DNA of 42,806 nucleotides from an uncultured Oscillospiraceae bacterium (GTDB taxonomy: Bacteria > Bacillota > Clostridia > Oscillospirales > Oscillospiraceae), in the NCBI GenBank assembly GCA_947623875.1, contig CANQII010000005.1, positions 1 through 42,806 of the forward strand. Direction: 5' to 3'. Within the stretch, counting starts at the first letter, position 1, and the number at the start of each line of letters is the position of its first letter. The position numbers and the translations under genes are program-made. The notes beneath the pieces are model-generated. The model was not told the DNA's origin. It searched no databases and saw only the letters and a list, made by a program, of their open reading frames with translations. This document shows positions 32,711 through 40,593 of this stretch, one piece after another.

Positions 32711-33676
32711 ATGAAGAAGTTTGACCTGGAAAAGCAGATGCAGACTGCGAGACAGATCAAGGCTCTGCTGGAGCCGCAATTTGATGATCTGACCTTCGCG
32801 ATCGTGGAAAGCGAAGAGGACAAGTACGTGGAGCTCTGCGCCGATCGGCCGGGGGACGGGGTAGTCGCCTCCATCACCATGGACGAATTCCCCAAGAGAG
32901 CGTCTTTGGAAGAGAAGGCGGAGATCTTCAAAGGAATCATTGAGGAGTTGCTCTCCGATGACGATGAGGAAGAAGACGAGAAAGACGCGGACGATGGGGA
33001 CTCGGCGATAGAAGACAGGGTTTTGAACATTGTGGAGCAGTATCGCAACTGCAGCCGGGACTATATGCTGCGGCATGTGCTATTGGAGGCGGTGGACGAG
33101 AGGCAGAACGCCGAGATGCTCCAGCGTTGCACCCATGTGAAGCAGCTGGACCTGGCCGGGCTGTTTGTCTTCCCTGTGCGAGTGGACCATCATACCACAG
33201 GGGCGATGCAGCTGTCCTGGGACCAGGTGAAGGCCCTGGGCATCACGGCGGACGAGCTTTACGCCGCGGCCCGGAAGAACATGGTGCGGTATCTCCGGGT
33301 GCGGGTCTGCCCGCTGTTGAGACTGGGACATCAGGTGACGCGGCATGGCATATGGTATGGGAGAGGCCTGGAGAATGCCGACATGGACGAGGACGGCTGG
33401 TACGCCATCGGCAGCCACAGGAAGATCCTGTCCTCCGGATTCCTGTTTGTGCCGGAGGTGCTGGATGCGCTGGGAGAGAAGCTGGAGAGCAACTACTATA
33501 TCACCGCGCCCAACGTCCACGAGATGATGATTTGCCGGGAGAGCGGGGACAGGAGTATCCTGCAGGCCTATGTGGACTGGCTGAAGCAGACAAGGCAGGA
33601 CGACAAGTTCGCCCTCCCCGATCACCTCTATTTCTACGACCGCGCCAAAGGCCTGCAGAGCGTGAACCGCCTCTGA
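32711..33676 (+). CDS. DUF5688 family protein, copy 1 (long type)
   Basis: A 321-residue cytoplasmic protein. Family features are CTHVKQLDLAGLFVFPVRV, the WDQVKALGITADELYAAARKNMVRYLRVRV segment, DGWYAIGSHRKILSSGFLFVPEVLDALGEKL and a C-terminal LYFYDRAKGLQSV. A strongly acidic insert (SDDDEEEDEKDADDGDS, about 77-93) is special to this copy. It is closest in plan to the copy at 41692 (shared ENADMDEDGWY/ESADMDVDFWY). Function of the family is unknown. ATG 32711 directly follows the leader hairpin; terminator at 33705. Confidence 0.82.
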   Translation: MKKFDLEKQMQTARQIKALLEPQFDDLTFAIVESEEDKYVELCADRPGDGVVASITMDEFPKRASLEEKAEIFKGIIEELLSDDDEEEDEKDADDGDSAIEDRVLNIVEQYRNCSRDYMLRHVLLEAVDERQNAEMLQRCTHVKQLDLAGLFVFPVRVDHHTTGAMQLSWDQVKALGITADELYAAARKNMVRYLRVRVCPLLRLGHQVTRHGIWYGRGLENADMDEDGWYAIGSHRKILSSGFLFVPEVLDALGEKLESNYYITAPNVHEMMICRESGDRSILQAYVDWLKQTRQDDKFALPDHLYFYDRAKGLQSVNRL

Positions 33677-33704
33677 GCCGGTTAGATCGTTTCGGGTACA
33701 AGAG

Positions 33705-33740
33705 AGCCCAATCAGGTTTCATAAAACTGATTGGGCTTTT
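33705..33740 (+). terminator. Terminator after DUF5688 copy 1
   Basis: AGCCCAATCAG (33705-33715) pairs with CTGATTGGGCT (33727-33737), followed by TTT. Confidence 0.85.
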
Positions 33741-33804
33741 CCCATACAGGGCATGCGGATGCCCAGAACCACGGAAATTCGATGGACAGCGGGGGAAAAC
33801 TTAG

Positions 33805-34476
33805 ATGGCAGCATACAAGATCATGATCCTGGAGGACGACCCTGTGATCCGCACGGAACTGCGCAATCTGCTCCGGGGGAACGGCTACGATGCCATGGCG
33901 GTATCGGATTTCTCCAGAGCGATCCAGAAAGTCCGGGAGCAGTCGCCCCATCTCATCCTGCTGGATATCAAGCTGCCCCGGCGGGACGGCTTATCCCTGT
34001 GCGCTGAGATCCGCACCTTCTCCAATGCCCCCATTGTCTTTGTGACGGGCGCCAACACGGACATGGACGAGCTCAACAGCATCCTGCTGGGCGGCGACGC
34101 CTACATCACCAAGCCGTACAACACCGCCATTCTGCTGGCAAAGATCGCCTCCCTGCTCAAGCGGGCCTATCCCACCGGGGAACAGGCGGTGATTCCGTAT
34201 CGAAACACCATTTTGCACATGGAGAGCGGTAAACTGGAGCATGACGGACAGCAGATCGACCTCACCAAGAACGAACTGAAGATCCTCTACTACCTCTATA
34301 AACATGCGGGGAAGATCTGCTCCCGAGGCGACCTGATCGACTTTCTCTGGGACAACCAGCTCTATGTGGACGACAACACGCTCAGCGTGAACATCAACCG
34401 GATCCGGGACAAGCTGGCCTCCATCGGCCTGCACGACTTCATCCAGACCAAGCACCGGCAGGGGTACTTAATATGA
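33805..34476 (+). CDS. bceR: OmpR/BceR-type response regulator
   Basis: A 223-residue response regulator. The receiver domain has the acidic pair E10-D11-D12, the phosphorylation site D54 in LLDIKLP and the switch lysine in YITKPYN. The C-terminal winged helix runs from about 130 (LTKNELKILYYLYKHAGKICSRGDLIDFLW) to KHRQGYLI. Its overlap with the kinase gene and the BceAB-type transporter just downstream identify the Bce module, in which antimicrobial peptides acting on cell-wall lipids are sensed through the transporter. ATG 33805 follows a modest GGGGG site. Confidence 0.92.
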   Translation: MAAYKIMILEDDPVIRTELRNLLRGNGYDAMAVSDFSRAIQKVREQSPHLILLDIKLPRRDGLSLCAEIRTFSNAPIVFVTGANTDMDELNSILLGGDAYITKPYNTAILLAKIASLLKRAYPTGEQAVIPYRNTILHMESGKLEHDGQQIDLTKNELKILYYLYKHAGKICSRGDLIDFLWDNQLYVDDNTLSVNINRIRDKLASIGLHDFIQTKHRQGYLI

Positions 34477-35485
34477 ACGGAAAGCAGTACTGGAAAGAGA
34501 GAATCCCGCTGCTTCTGCTGCACGGCATCGGCATGGGGGCGCTCACCGCCTTTCTCCTGCTGAATGGGGTCAATCGGGATAGCATCCTCCTAATTTTGGC
34601 AGTCTGGGGCACGGTTTTGGCCGGCTATCTGATCTGGGTGTACTGCGCGAGGAAAGCGGAGATGGACAAGCTCCTCCGATTGGCAGAGCAGCTGGAAGAG
34701 CGCTATCTGCTCCCGGAGGTGATGGAGCGCCCTGTCCGGGCGGACGATGCGGTGTTTCCCAGCTTCTGAAGCGGTCTGGAAAGTCCATGCTGGAGCAGGT
34801 CTCGGCGGCAAAGCGGGAGCAGGCGGAATACCGGGAGTACATCGAACAGTGGGTCCACGAGATCAAGATGCCTATCACCGCCATGAAGCTGCTCTGCGAA
34901 AACCACAGAACGGAGTTTACGAAAGAGCTGCTGGTGGAACTGGAACAGACAAACCGCTATATCGAGCAGGCCCTGTTCTACGCCAGAAGCGAGCACCCGG
35001 AAAAGGACTATCTGGTGCGGGAAGTCCGCCTTTTTGATGTGGTCCATCAGGCCATTGTGGAAAACCGATATCTGCTCCGCCAGCACAGCGTGCAGGTTGA
35101 CCTGGCGGAGACCGATGTGAGCGTGTACTCCGATGAAAAGTGGCTGTGCTTTATTCTGAACCAGATCATTGTGAATGCGGTACAATATCGGACGGAGAAG
35201 CCGGTGATCCGGTTCTCTGCAGAGCTGAGCGGGAATACGGTGTCTCTCAGCATCGCGGACAACGGCATCGGCATTCCGGACAGCGACCTCCCCCGGATCT
35301 TTGAGAAGGGCTTCACCGGGGAAAACGGGCGAAGCGCCTCACAGACTGCCACAGGGATTGGGCTCTATCTCTGCAAACGCCTGTGTGAGAAACTGGACAT
35401 CGGCCTTACCGCTACCTCCGATGCCGAGACGGTGTTCCGGCTTTCGTTCTACTGCAATGATCTCATCCATCCGGTGCAGGGCTGA
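34473..35485 (+). pseudogene. bceS: BceS-type sensor histidine kinase, frameshifted
   Basis: The kinase is in two frames. Part 1 (34473-34769) overlaps bceR by ATGA and encodes two membrane helices with almost no external loop, typical of intramembrane-sensing kinases. Part 2 (about 34770-35485, frame -1) has the phosphoacceptor HEIKMPITAMKLL, NAVQYR, DNGIGIPDSDLPRIFEKGF and GIGLYLCKRLCEKL. Reading joins smoothly if one C is added to the CCC at 34758-34760 (AVF-PQLLKRSGKSMLEQ). The ATG at 34787 has no good ribosome-binding site, so a separate protein is unlikely. It may be a real single-base loss or a sequencing error. Confidence 0.82.
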
Positions 35486-35498
35486 GGCCCTGCACTTC

Positions 35499-35512
35499 TT
35501 ACATTTTTGTGA
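35499..35512 (+). promoter_or_regulatory. Putative BceR binding site upstream of bceA
   Basis: TTACA-TTTT-TGTGA fits the TNACA-N4-TGTAA pattern reported for BceR-like regulators, apart from one base. A second inverted pair GATAC-N10-GTATC (35532-35551) and a TATCAT (35557-35562) follow before the bceA start. Confidence 0.6.
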
Positions 35513-35593
35513 GATCTTTGAAAGAAAATCCGATACAAACGATCCGGTATCTCTGCTATCATGACGGCACCGACCAAATGAGGAGTGTGGACA

Positions 35594-36361
35594 ATGGGGG
35601 AGATCCTGCGCCTGGAGCACATCCAGAAGTACTACGGCAATCAGGGGAACCTGACCAAGGCCATTCGCGACATCAGCTTTTCCGTCTCAGAGGGGGAGTT
35701 TGTGGGCATCATGGGGGCCTCCGGCTCCGGCAAGACAACCCTGCTGAACTGCATCTCCACCATCGACACGGTGAGCGCAGGCCACATCTATCTGGACGGC
35801 ACAGATGTGACAGAACTCAAGGAGCGGGAACTGGCCCGGTTCCGGAGGGAGAACCTTGGCTTTATCTTTCAGGACTTCAACCTGCTGGATACCCTGACCA
35901 TCTCCGAGAATATTGCCCTGGCCCTGACCATCAACCGGGTGCCTGCGGATGCGATTGGGGCGAAGGTGGCAGAGATGGCCGCCGCGCTTAACATTTCGGA
36001 CATTCTGGACAAGTATCCCTATCAGGTGTCCGGCGGACAAAGGCAGCGATGTGCCTGCGCCCGAGCGCTGGTAAACAAGCCAAAGCTGATCCTCGCCGAT
36101 GAGCCCACCGGCGCGTTGGACAGCCACTCCTCCCAGATGCTGATGGCCACGCTGCAGAGCATCAGCGAGCAACTGGGAGCCACCATTCTCATGGTGACCC
36201 ACGATGTCTTCTCCGCCAGCTACGCAGACCGCATCCTGTTTCTGCGGGACGGGGCGATCTTCACCGAGATCCGAAGAGGCCGGGACTCCCGCAAGGTGTT
36301 GTTTGAAAAGATCCTGGGCGTGCTCACCATGATGGGTGGAGGGCAGAGCGATGTACGCTAA
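35594..36361 (+). CDS. bceA: BceA-type ABC transporter ATP-binding protein
   Basis: A 255-residue ATPase with Walker A GASGSGKTT (41-49), Q-loop QDFNLLDTLT, signature VSGGQRQR (145-152), Walker B LILADEP (165-171) and the switch histidine in MVTHD. It is of the MacB/LolD-like class that pairs with FtsX-type permeases in peptide-antibiotic resistance. ATG 35594 has AGGAG 8 nt upstream. Its end overlaps bceB by 11 nt. Expression is probably driven by BceR from the spacer upstream. Confidence 0.94.
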   Translation: MGEILRLEHIQKYYGNQGNLTKAIRDISFSVSEGEFVGIMGASGSGKTTLLNCISTIDTVSAGHIYLDGTDVTELKERELARFRRENLGFIFQDFNLLDTLTISENIALALTINRVPADAIGAKVAEMAAALNISDILDKYPYQVSGGQRQRCACARALVNKPKLILADEPTGALDSHSSQMLMATLQSISEQLGATILMVTHDVFSASYADRILFLRDGAIFTEIRRGRDSRKVLFEKILGVLTMMGGGQSDVR

Positions 36362-38453
36362 ACTGTTCCGCAGCAACATCCAAAAGGCATTTCGGGACTA
36401 CGTGATCTATTTCTTCACTTTGGTGATCAGCAGCACCCTGTTCTTCGCCTTTTTGGCCTTAACCAGTCGCTACAACGACATTTTACAGGGCAACGGGAAC
36501 TACTCCCTCTCACTGTTTCAAGACACGATCCGATACGCTGTACTGGCCATCTCCGTGATCTTCTTCGTTCTCATCCGGTACATCAACAACTATATGCTGC
36601 GGCAGCGGAGTCAGGAGTTCTCCATCTATATGATCCTGGGCATGGAGCAGCAGACGGTGGCGCGGCACTTTTTCGGCGAGACGGTTCTCTTCGGCATGGG
36701 TGCGGTGTTCCTGGGCTGCCTCACCGGCACTCTGCTCTCCGGCGTGGTGACCACTTTCGTCCTGCGGACCATGACGGAGACGGCGGCATTCCAATTCGGC
36801 TTCTATCCGGACACCATGCTGCTCACCATCCTGTTCTTCTGTGCTGCCTTTCTCCTGGTGGGGCTGGCGAACAGCCGGAAAATCAGCCGGATCAAGCTGA
36901 TCGACCTGCTCAATGAGAGGCGAAATAGCGAGGGAATGCAGACCAACAAGAGGCAGTGTTTCCTCTCGGCGCTTCTCACAGCGGTGTGCTTTGGGATCAC
37001 CGGGGCGGTGCTGGTCCAGTTCACCCGGCAAAGCGGCGTCTACGCCGGGAACATACCAGAGGAGATCAGCAACCGCTTTCAGGCGGTAGCCATCGCCGCG
37101 GCAATTGTGGGCATCTTCTCCCTGTACCGGTCTGTACAGTGGGTGCTTGCCGCCATCCGAAGGCGGAACAAGTGGAAATACCGGGGGACCAATGCCGTGC
37201 TGCTGGGGAACCTCTCTCAAAAGGTCTATTCCACGGCAAAGATCCTCTCCATCTCAACGCTGGCCATCACCATCGCTCTGGTGGCGTTTGTGATCCTGCC
37301 CATCCTGGCGGAGATCTCCACAGGCTATCTGGACTACCGGATGCCCTATGACCTCATGATCTACAACACCTATCGGTATATCGACACCATGGACCACATC
37401 CCCAACATCGACTATGCCTTTGTGCGGGACATCCTGAAGGCGCATCAGATCACGGTCTCGGAGGATGTCTCCCAACGCAGCTATTTCATCTGGGCGCGGG
37501 ACTTCAACACCGTGGCAGAGCGGGAAAACTGGAGAGACCTGCCGCGGCTGGCCATGGGCCTCTCTGATTACAACCGCATGCGGGAGATGGCGGGGAGGGA
37601 GCCGGTTTCCCTGGTAGAGGACGGCTTTTTTGTCCATCTGGACCATGAGATGGACAGGGAGGCATTCCAGAATGCGCTGGGCAGCGGAAGCCGGTCCCTC
37701 CAGTTGGACGATGGGACGGTGCTCCACCTGGCGGAGCCGGCAGTGTACAACGAGCCGCTGGGGAAATACCTGTTTCATGCAGACGACTCGATTCTCGTCT
37801 TCCCAGATGCCGTCTGCCGGAATCTCCATCTCGCTTGTACCTGCTACAACGCCAATATGGAGGAGGAAATCCCATACAGCCTTTGCAGTACAATCAGCGG
37901 CGAGATCGAGGACGCCTTCCGGCACCGATACGCCTATCTCTTTGACTGCTATGAGACCAAGTACCAGGCTGAGCGGAACTACATGAGCTTCATCGGGCCC
38001 ATCCGTTTCCGGACTCAGGAGCAGAACGACATCGCCCTCACCGCCACCAGCATGCGGCTGCTGGGCATCTACACCGGCATCGTCTTCTTCATCATCTGCA
38101 TGACGGTGCTGGCCCTGCACCTCACCACAGACGCGGTCTGCCAGCGCAGCCAATACCGCACCCTATTCCAGCTCGGGACGGACCGACAGGAGATCGTCCG
38201 TATGGTGCGGAGACAGAGCGCCCTGTACTTCTTTCTGCCCTGTGTGGCTGCCTTTCTCGTGGCGCTGCTCCTCATCTACTCCTTCATGGTCCGGTATGGG
38301 TACAAGGTGTTCACCTATATCGGCAGCGTGGGATTCCGCTATGGCGTGTGGATCCCCTCTTTTCTGATTCTGCTCATCCTCATCACCTACTACGGCGCTA
38401 CGCTCTATACGATCCAAAAAGACCTGGAGAACACCCTCTGCGATGGAAAATAG
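36351..38453 (+). CDS. bceB: BceB-type FtsX-like ABC permease
   Basis: A 700-residue permease with the BceB plan of ten membrane helices. The N-terminus is MYAKLFRSNIQKAFRDYVIYFFTL; helices follow to about 320, then a large external domain (about 330-560), which in this family contacts the peptide substrate, then three C-terminal helices. HRYAYLFDCYETKY lies at the end of the external domain. ATG 36351 has GGAGG 8 nt upstream. It acts with BceA to remove peptide antibiotics from their lipid targets and to signal to the kinase. Followed by a strong terminator. Confidence 0.93.
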   Translation: MYAKLFRSNIQKAFRDYVIYFFTLVISSTLFFAFLALTSRYNDILQGNGNYSLSLFQDTIRYAVLAISVIFFVLIRYINNYMLRQRSQEFSIYMILGMEQQTVARHFFGETVLFGMGAVFLGCLTGTLLSGVVTTFVLRTMTETAAFQFGFYPDTMLLTILFFCAAFLLVGLANSRKISRIKLIDLLNERRNSEGMQTNKRQCFLSALLTAVCFGITGAVLVQFTRQSGVYAGNIPEEISNRFQAVAIAAAIVGIFSLYRSVQWVLAAIRRRNKWKYRGTNAVLLGNLSQKVYSTAKILSISTLAITIALVAFVILPILAEISTGYLDYRMPYDLMIYNTYRYIDTMDHIPNIDYAFVRDILKAHQITVSEDVSQRSYFIWARDFNTVAERENWRDLPRLAMGLSDYNRMREMAGREPVSLVEDGFFVHLDHEMDREAFQNALGSGSRSLQLDDGTVLHLAEPAVYNEPLGKYLFHADDSILVFPDAVCRNLHLACTCYNANMEEEIPYSLCSTISGEIEDAFRHRYAYLFDCYETKYQAERNYMSFIGPIRFRTQEQNDIALTATSMRLLGIYTGIVFFIICMTVLALHLTTDAVCQRSQYRTLFQLGTDRQEIVRMVRRQSALYFFLPCVAAFLVALLLIYSFMVRYGYKVFTYIGSVGFRYGVWIPSFLILLILITYYGATLYTIQKDLENTLCDGK

Positions 38454-38460
38454 ACGGCGA

Positions 38461-38503
38461 AACAAGCCCTGGGAGCACATCGATGCGCCCAGGGCTTGTT
38501 TTC
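38461..38503 (+). terminator. Terminator of the bce module
   Basis: AACAAGCCCTGGG (38461-38473) pairs with CCCAGGGCTTGTT (38488-38500), leading into TTTTC. Confidence 0.88.
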
Positions 38504-38583
38504 TTGGCTGGCGCAGCGGGGTATGCCGGCCCATCGGACCCGGAGCAAAAATTCCATGAAAATGGGAAAGAAAGTGGAGATGA

Positions 38584-38616
38584 GTCCCATTTATGGGACA
38601 GCCCATCTGATATAGT
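38584..38616 (+). promoter_or_regulatory. Palindrome plus extended -10, unit A
   Basis: GTCCCATTTATGGGAC (38584-38599), a perfect inverted repeat with 7-bp arms, then 8 nt, then TGA-TATAGT (38608-38616). No good -35 hexamer; the palindrome covers that place. Predicted leader is about 91 nt. Confidence 0.8.
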
Positions 38617-38669
38617 GGGTCCATACAGAGGTCCGCCGCCCTGAGACGGGCCATCTCATCTCAATGGAC

Positions 38670-38705
38670 AGGAGGGAAGAGGGCTCCGCCGGATCGGCGG
38701 AACCC
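38670..38705 (+). promoter_or_regulatory. SD-bridging leader hairpin, unit A
   Basis: AGGAGG (38670-38675), 5 nt, stem GGGCTCCGCC/GGCGGAACCC (38681-38705, nine of ten pairs, GGATC loop), then 8 nt to ATG 38714. Confidence 0.72.
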
Positions 38706-38713
38706 GCAAATGA

Positions 38714-39598
38714 ATGGAACTTTTCAGCAAGGGCCAGCTTCGCCTGGAGGAGGAGCGGCAGAAGGTGCTGTCCTGGCCGCGCCAGATGTGGGAGGACGGT
38801 CTTCCTCAGGGGTGGGCGGTGGTCCACCGCTACCTGGACTTCAATGGTACGGAGCAGGTCTGCATCGAGCTGCACATGCCGAATCCGGAGTTGGCGGGGT
38901 TCAAGCAGCCGCCTGAGAGGGTGATTGTGAAGGATGATCTGGCAGACCGCCCGGACCTCATCCAGACCGCAGAGCAGCTCACCCGGGAGAAGGTGTTGGG
39001 GGAGGCAGTGGTGCGGCCGGTGCGCCGGAAGGACAGCGCCGCCATCCTGGAGACCTGCCCCCATGTGGAGGTGCTGGACCTGGCCGGCATCTTCTACGTC
39101 CCCGTGCAGCTGATGGGGAGTCTGGAGGGCATGGGGCGGCTCCGGTGGACGGACCTCAACCGCCTGGGGATCCCCCTGGAGGAACTCACCGCCGCCGCTC
39201 GCAAGAACACACTGCAGCGGGAGGGTGTGGAGGTCTCCGCCCTGGAGAAGATGAAGCGGGAGATTCTCGAGGGCGGGACCTGGCACGGCACACCCCTGGA
39301 GGAGTTCCAGGTGGGCCTCGGCAACTACTACTTCGTGAGCAACCGGGCACACAGCGGCGGCGGTGCCATCCTCTTGGTGCCGGAGATCCTGGAGACCCTG
39401 GAGCAGAAGTTGGGCGGCCCCTATTTCATCGCCTTCAGCATGCGCAACGGGGTGGAAGTGATCCGGGACATCGGCTTGCAGTACCCCTCCGAGGTGCTAG
39501 GGGTGGTGCTTGAGACGCAGCGGTGCTGGCCCTCCGGCTTTGTGGACCACCTGTACCGCTTCGACAGCGTCCACGGCCTGACGATCCCGGAGGACTGA
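38714..39598 (+). CDS. DUF5688 family protein, copy 2 (short type)
   Basis: A 294-residue cytoplasmic protein starting MELFSKGQL. Conserved parts are CPHVEVLDLAGIFYVPVQL, LRWTDLNRLGIPLEELTAAARKNTLQREGVEV, NYYFVSNRAHSGGGAILLVPEILETLEQKLGGPYFIAF and LYRFDSVHGL. It is most like copy 3 at 40594. Transcribed from its own palindrome promoter, unit A. The overlapping ATG at 38710 is in another frame and gives only a short shadow peptide. Function unknown. Confidence 0.82.
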   Translation: MELFSKGQLRLEEERQKVLSWPRQMWEDGLPQGWAVVHRYLDFNGTEQVCIELHMPNPELAGFKQPPERVIVKDDLADRPDLIQTAEQLTREKVLGEAVVRPVRRKDSAAILETCPHVEVLDLAGIFYVPVQLMGSLEGMGRLRWTDLNRLGIPLEELTAAARKNTLQREGVEVSALEKMKREILEGGTWHGTPLEEFQVGLGNYYFVSNRAHSGGGAILLVPEILETLEQKLGGPYFIAFSMRNGVEVIRDIGLQYPSEVLGVVLETQRCWPSGFVDHLYRFDSVHGLTIPED

Positions 39599-39820
39599 GC
39601 CCCACAGCGGGGCTATTGGGGGTGCAGGGCCGGCTCGGACCGGCCCTGCGCATCCAAAATCGCAAATGGGGCTGCAGATCGCCTCAGATCTCTGCGATGG
39701 GTAGCGTGCAAGGATGCAAATTGGGATGCAACGCCTGAAAGCACGCTCGCAGCACAGGGCTTTTCGCCAGCTTGTCCGCAGCTGGTCTGCGGTAGAGGAC
39801 CTTATATATAAGGATACATG
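39599..39820. other. Spacer with two hairpins and a 14-bp palindrome
   Basis: After copy 2 come two small hairpins: CCCC/GGGG near 39601, and GCAGGGCCGG/CCGGCCCTGC (39624-39649) with no T run. A direct repeat GGATGCAA occurs at about 39713 and 39727. CCTTATATATAAGG (39800-39813) is a perfect palindrome just before the terminator. No coding gene is supported. Confidence 0.45.
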
Positions 39821-39857
39821 CCCTGGAAGCGCATCAGCGCTTCCAGGGCGTGTTTTT
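39821..39857 (+). terminator. Strong intrinsic terminator
   Basis: CCCTGGAAGCGC (39821-39832) and GCGCTTCCAGGG (39837-39848) with an ATCA loop, then CGTGTTTTT. Confidence 0.88.
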
Positions 39858-39936
39858 GCTTGGCAGTTTGGAGACAGAGAGGTATCCCCAGTCTACTTCG
39901 AAGATTCCATGAAAGTTGGAAATAAAGTTGAGATGA

Positions 39937-39969
39937 GTCCCATTTATGGGACAACCCTTTTGATAAGAT
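39937..39969 (+). promoter_or_regulatory. Palindrome plus extended -10, unit B
   Basis: GTCCCATTTATGGGAC (39937-39952), 8 nt, TGA-TAAGAT (39961-39969). It drives the decayed DUF5688 copy. Confidence 0.78.
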
Positions 39970-40023
39970 GGGCTCATACAGAGGCCCGCCGCTCTGAGAC
40001 GGGCTATCTCATCTCAACAGACA

Positions 40024-40058
40024 GGAGGAAAGAGGGCTTCGCCGGAAAGGCGAATCCC
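40024..40058 (+). promoter_or_regulatory. SD-bridging leader hairpin, unit B
   Basis: GGAGG (40024-40028), 5 nt, GGGCTTCGCC/GGCGAATCCC (40034-40058, nine of ten pairs, GGAAA loop), 8 nt to ATG 40067. Confidence 0.7.
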
Positions 40059-40066
40059 GCAAAGGT

Positions 40067-40352
40067 ATGGAGTTTTTCAGCAACGGACAGATTCTCTTGG
40101 GAGAGGTGCTGTCTCGGGCGTCCCCGGTGTGGGAGCTCAGCGATGCCCTGGACGAGGTCATTGCCTCGGTCCGGAAGAACACGATGGTGAGGGCGGTGAC
40201 GGAGGTGTTCGCCGGGCTGAAGGCGTAGCAGGAGAACCTGGAGAGCGGGCTCTGGGACGCCTGTGGAAGAAACCCAGATGGACCAAAGGTACTGCTACTC
40301 TGTGAGCGGCGGACGCGGGACCATTCTCCTGGTGCTGGAGACTCTGGAGCCT
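40067..40352 (+). pseudogene. Decayed DUF5688 copy
   Basis: ATG 40067 opens a 53-codon frame, MEFFSNGQILLGEV..., whose start resembles MELFSKGQL of copy 2; it contains SVRKNTMVR, like AARKNTLQR in the middle of intact copies, and stops at 40228. Beyond the stop, YCYSVSGGRGTILLVLETLE (about 40290-40350) matches YYFVSNRAHSGGGAILLVPEILETLE of copy 2. So pieces of the family are kept in order with large deletions, while promoter and leader remain intact. The 53-residue peptide may still be made. Confidence 0.75.
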
Positions 40353-40467
40353 GACGGTCCAGGAGGCATGCGCCTGGAGCATAGCACCTCTTTGGATGAA
40401 TTTGGGAGAGGATCCAGCCGCCCCGCCCCCAAGTCATCCCAAAGAAAATTGCAAAATCCCTGGATGA

Positions 40468-40500
40468 GTCCCATTTATGGGACTTGCCTTATGGTATGCT
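40468..40500 (+). promoter_or_regulatory. Palindrome plus extended -10, unit C
   Basis: GTCCCATTTATGGGAC (40468-40483), 8 nt, TGG-TATGCT (40492-40500). Confidence 0.8.
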
Positions 40501-40550
40501 TTCATTGCGCCGATCCCGCAGCAGGGAGCGGGCGGTTTGATTCGAACATA

Positions 40551-40586
40551 GAGGAGGTAAGAGGGCTTCGCCTGCGGGTGGAGCCT
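40551..40586 (+). promoter_or_regulatory. SD-bridging leader hairpin, unit C
   Basis: GAGGAGG (40551-40557), 5 nt, GGGCTTCGCC/GGTGGAGCCT (40563-40586, ten pairs including three G-U, TGCG loop), 7 nt to ATG 40594. Confidence 0.7.
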
Positions 40587-40593
40587 GCAAAGT

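Noticed and set aside
34751-34770. Programmed -1 frameshift in bceS
   Set aside because: GTTTCCC is not a canonical slippery heptamer (X_XXY_YYZ needs three equal bases first) and no downstream stem was found; loss of one base is simpler.
38710-38916. Alternative start ATG at 38710 (68-aa ORF)
   Set aside because: Its frame gives a Gly/Ala-rich peptide without homology, whereas ATG 38714 opens the DUF5688 frame matching copy 3.
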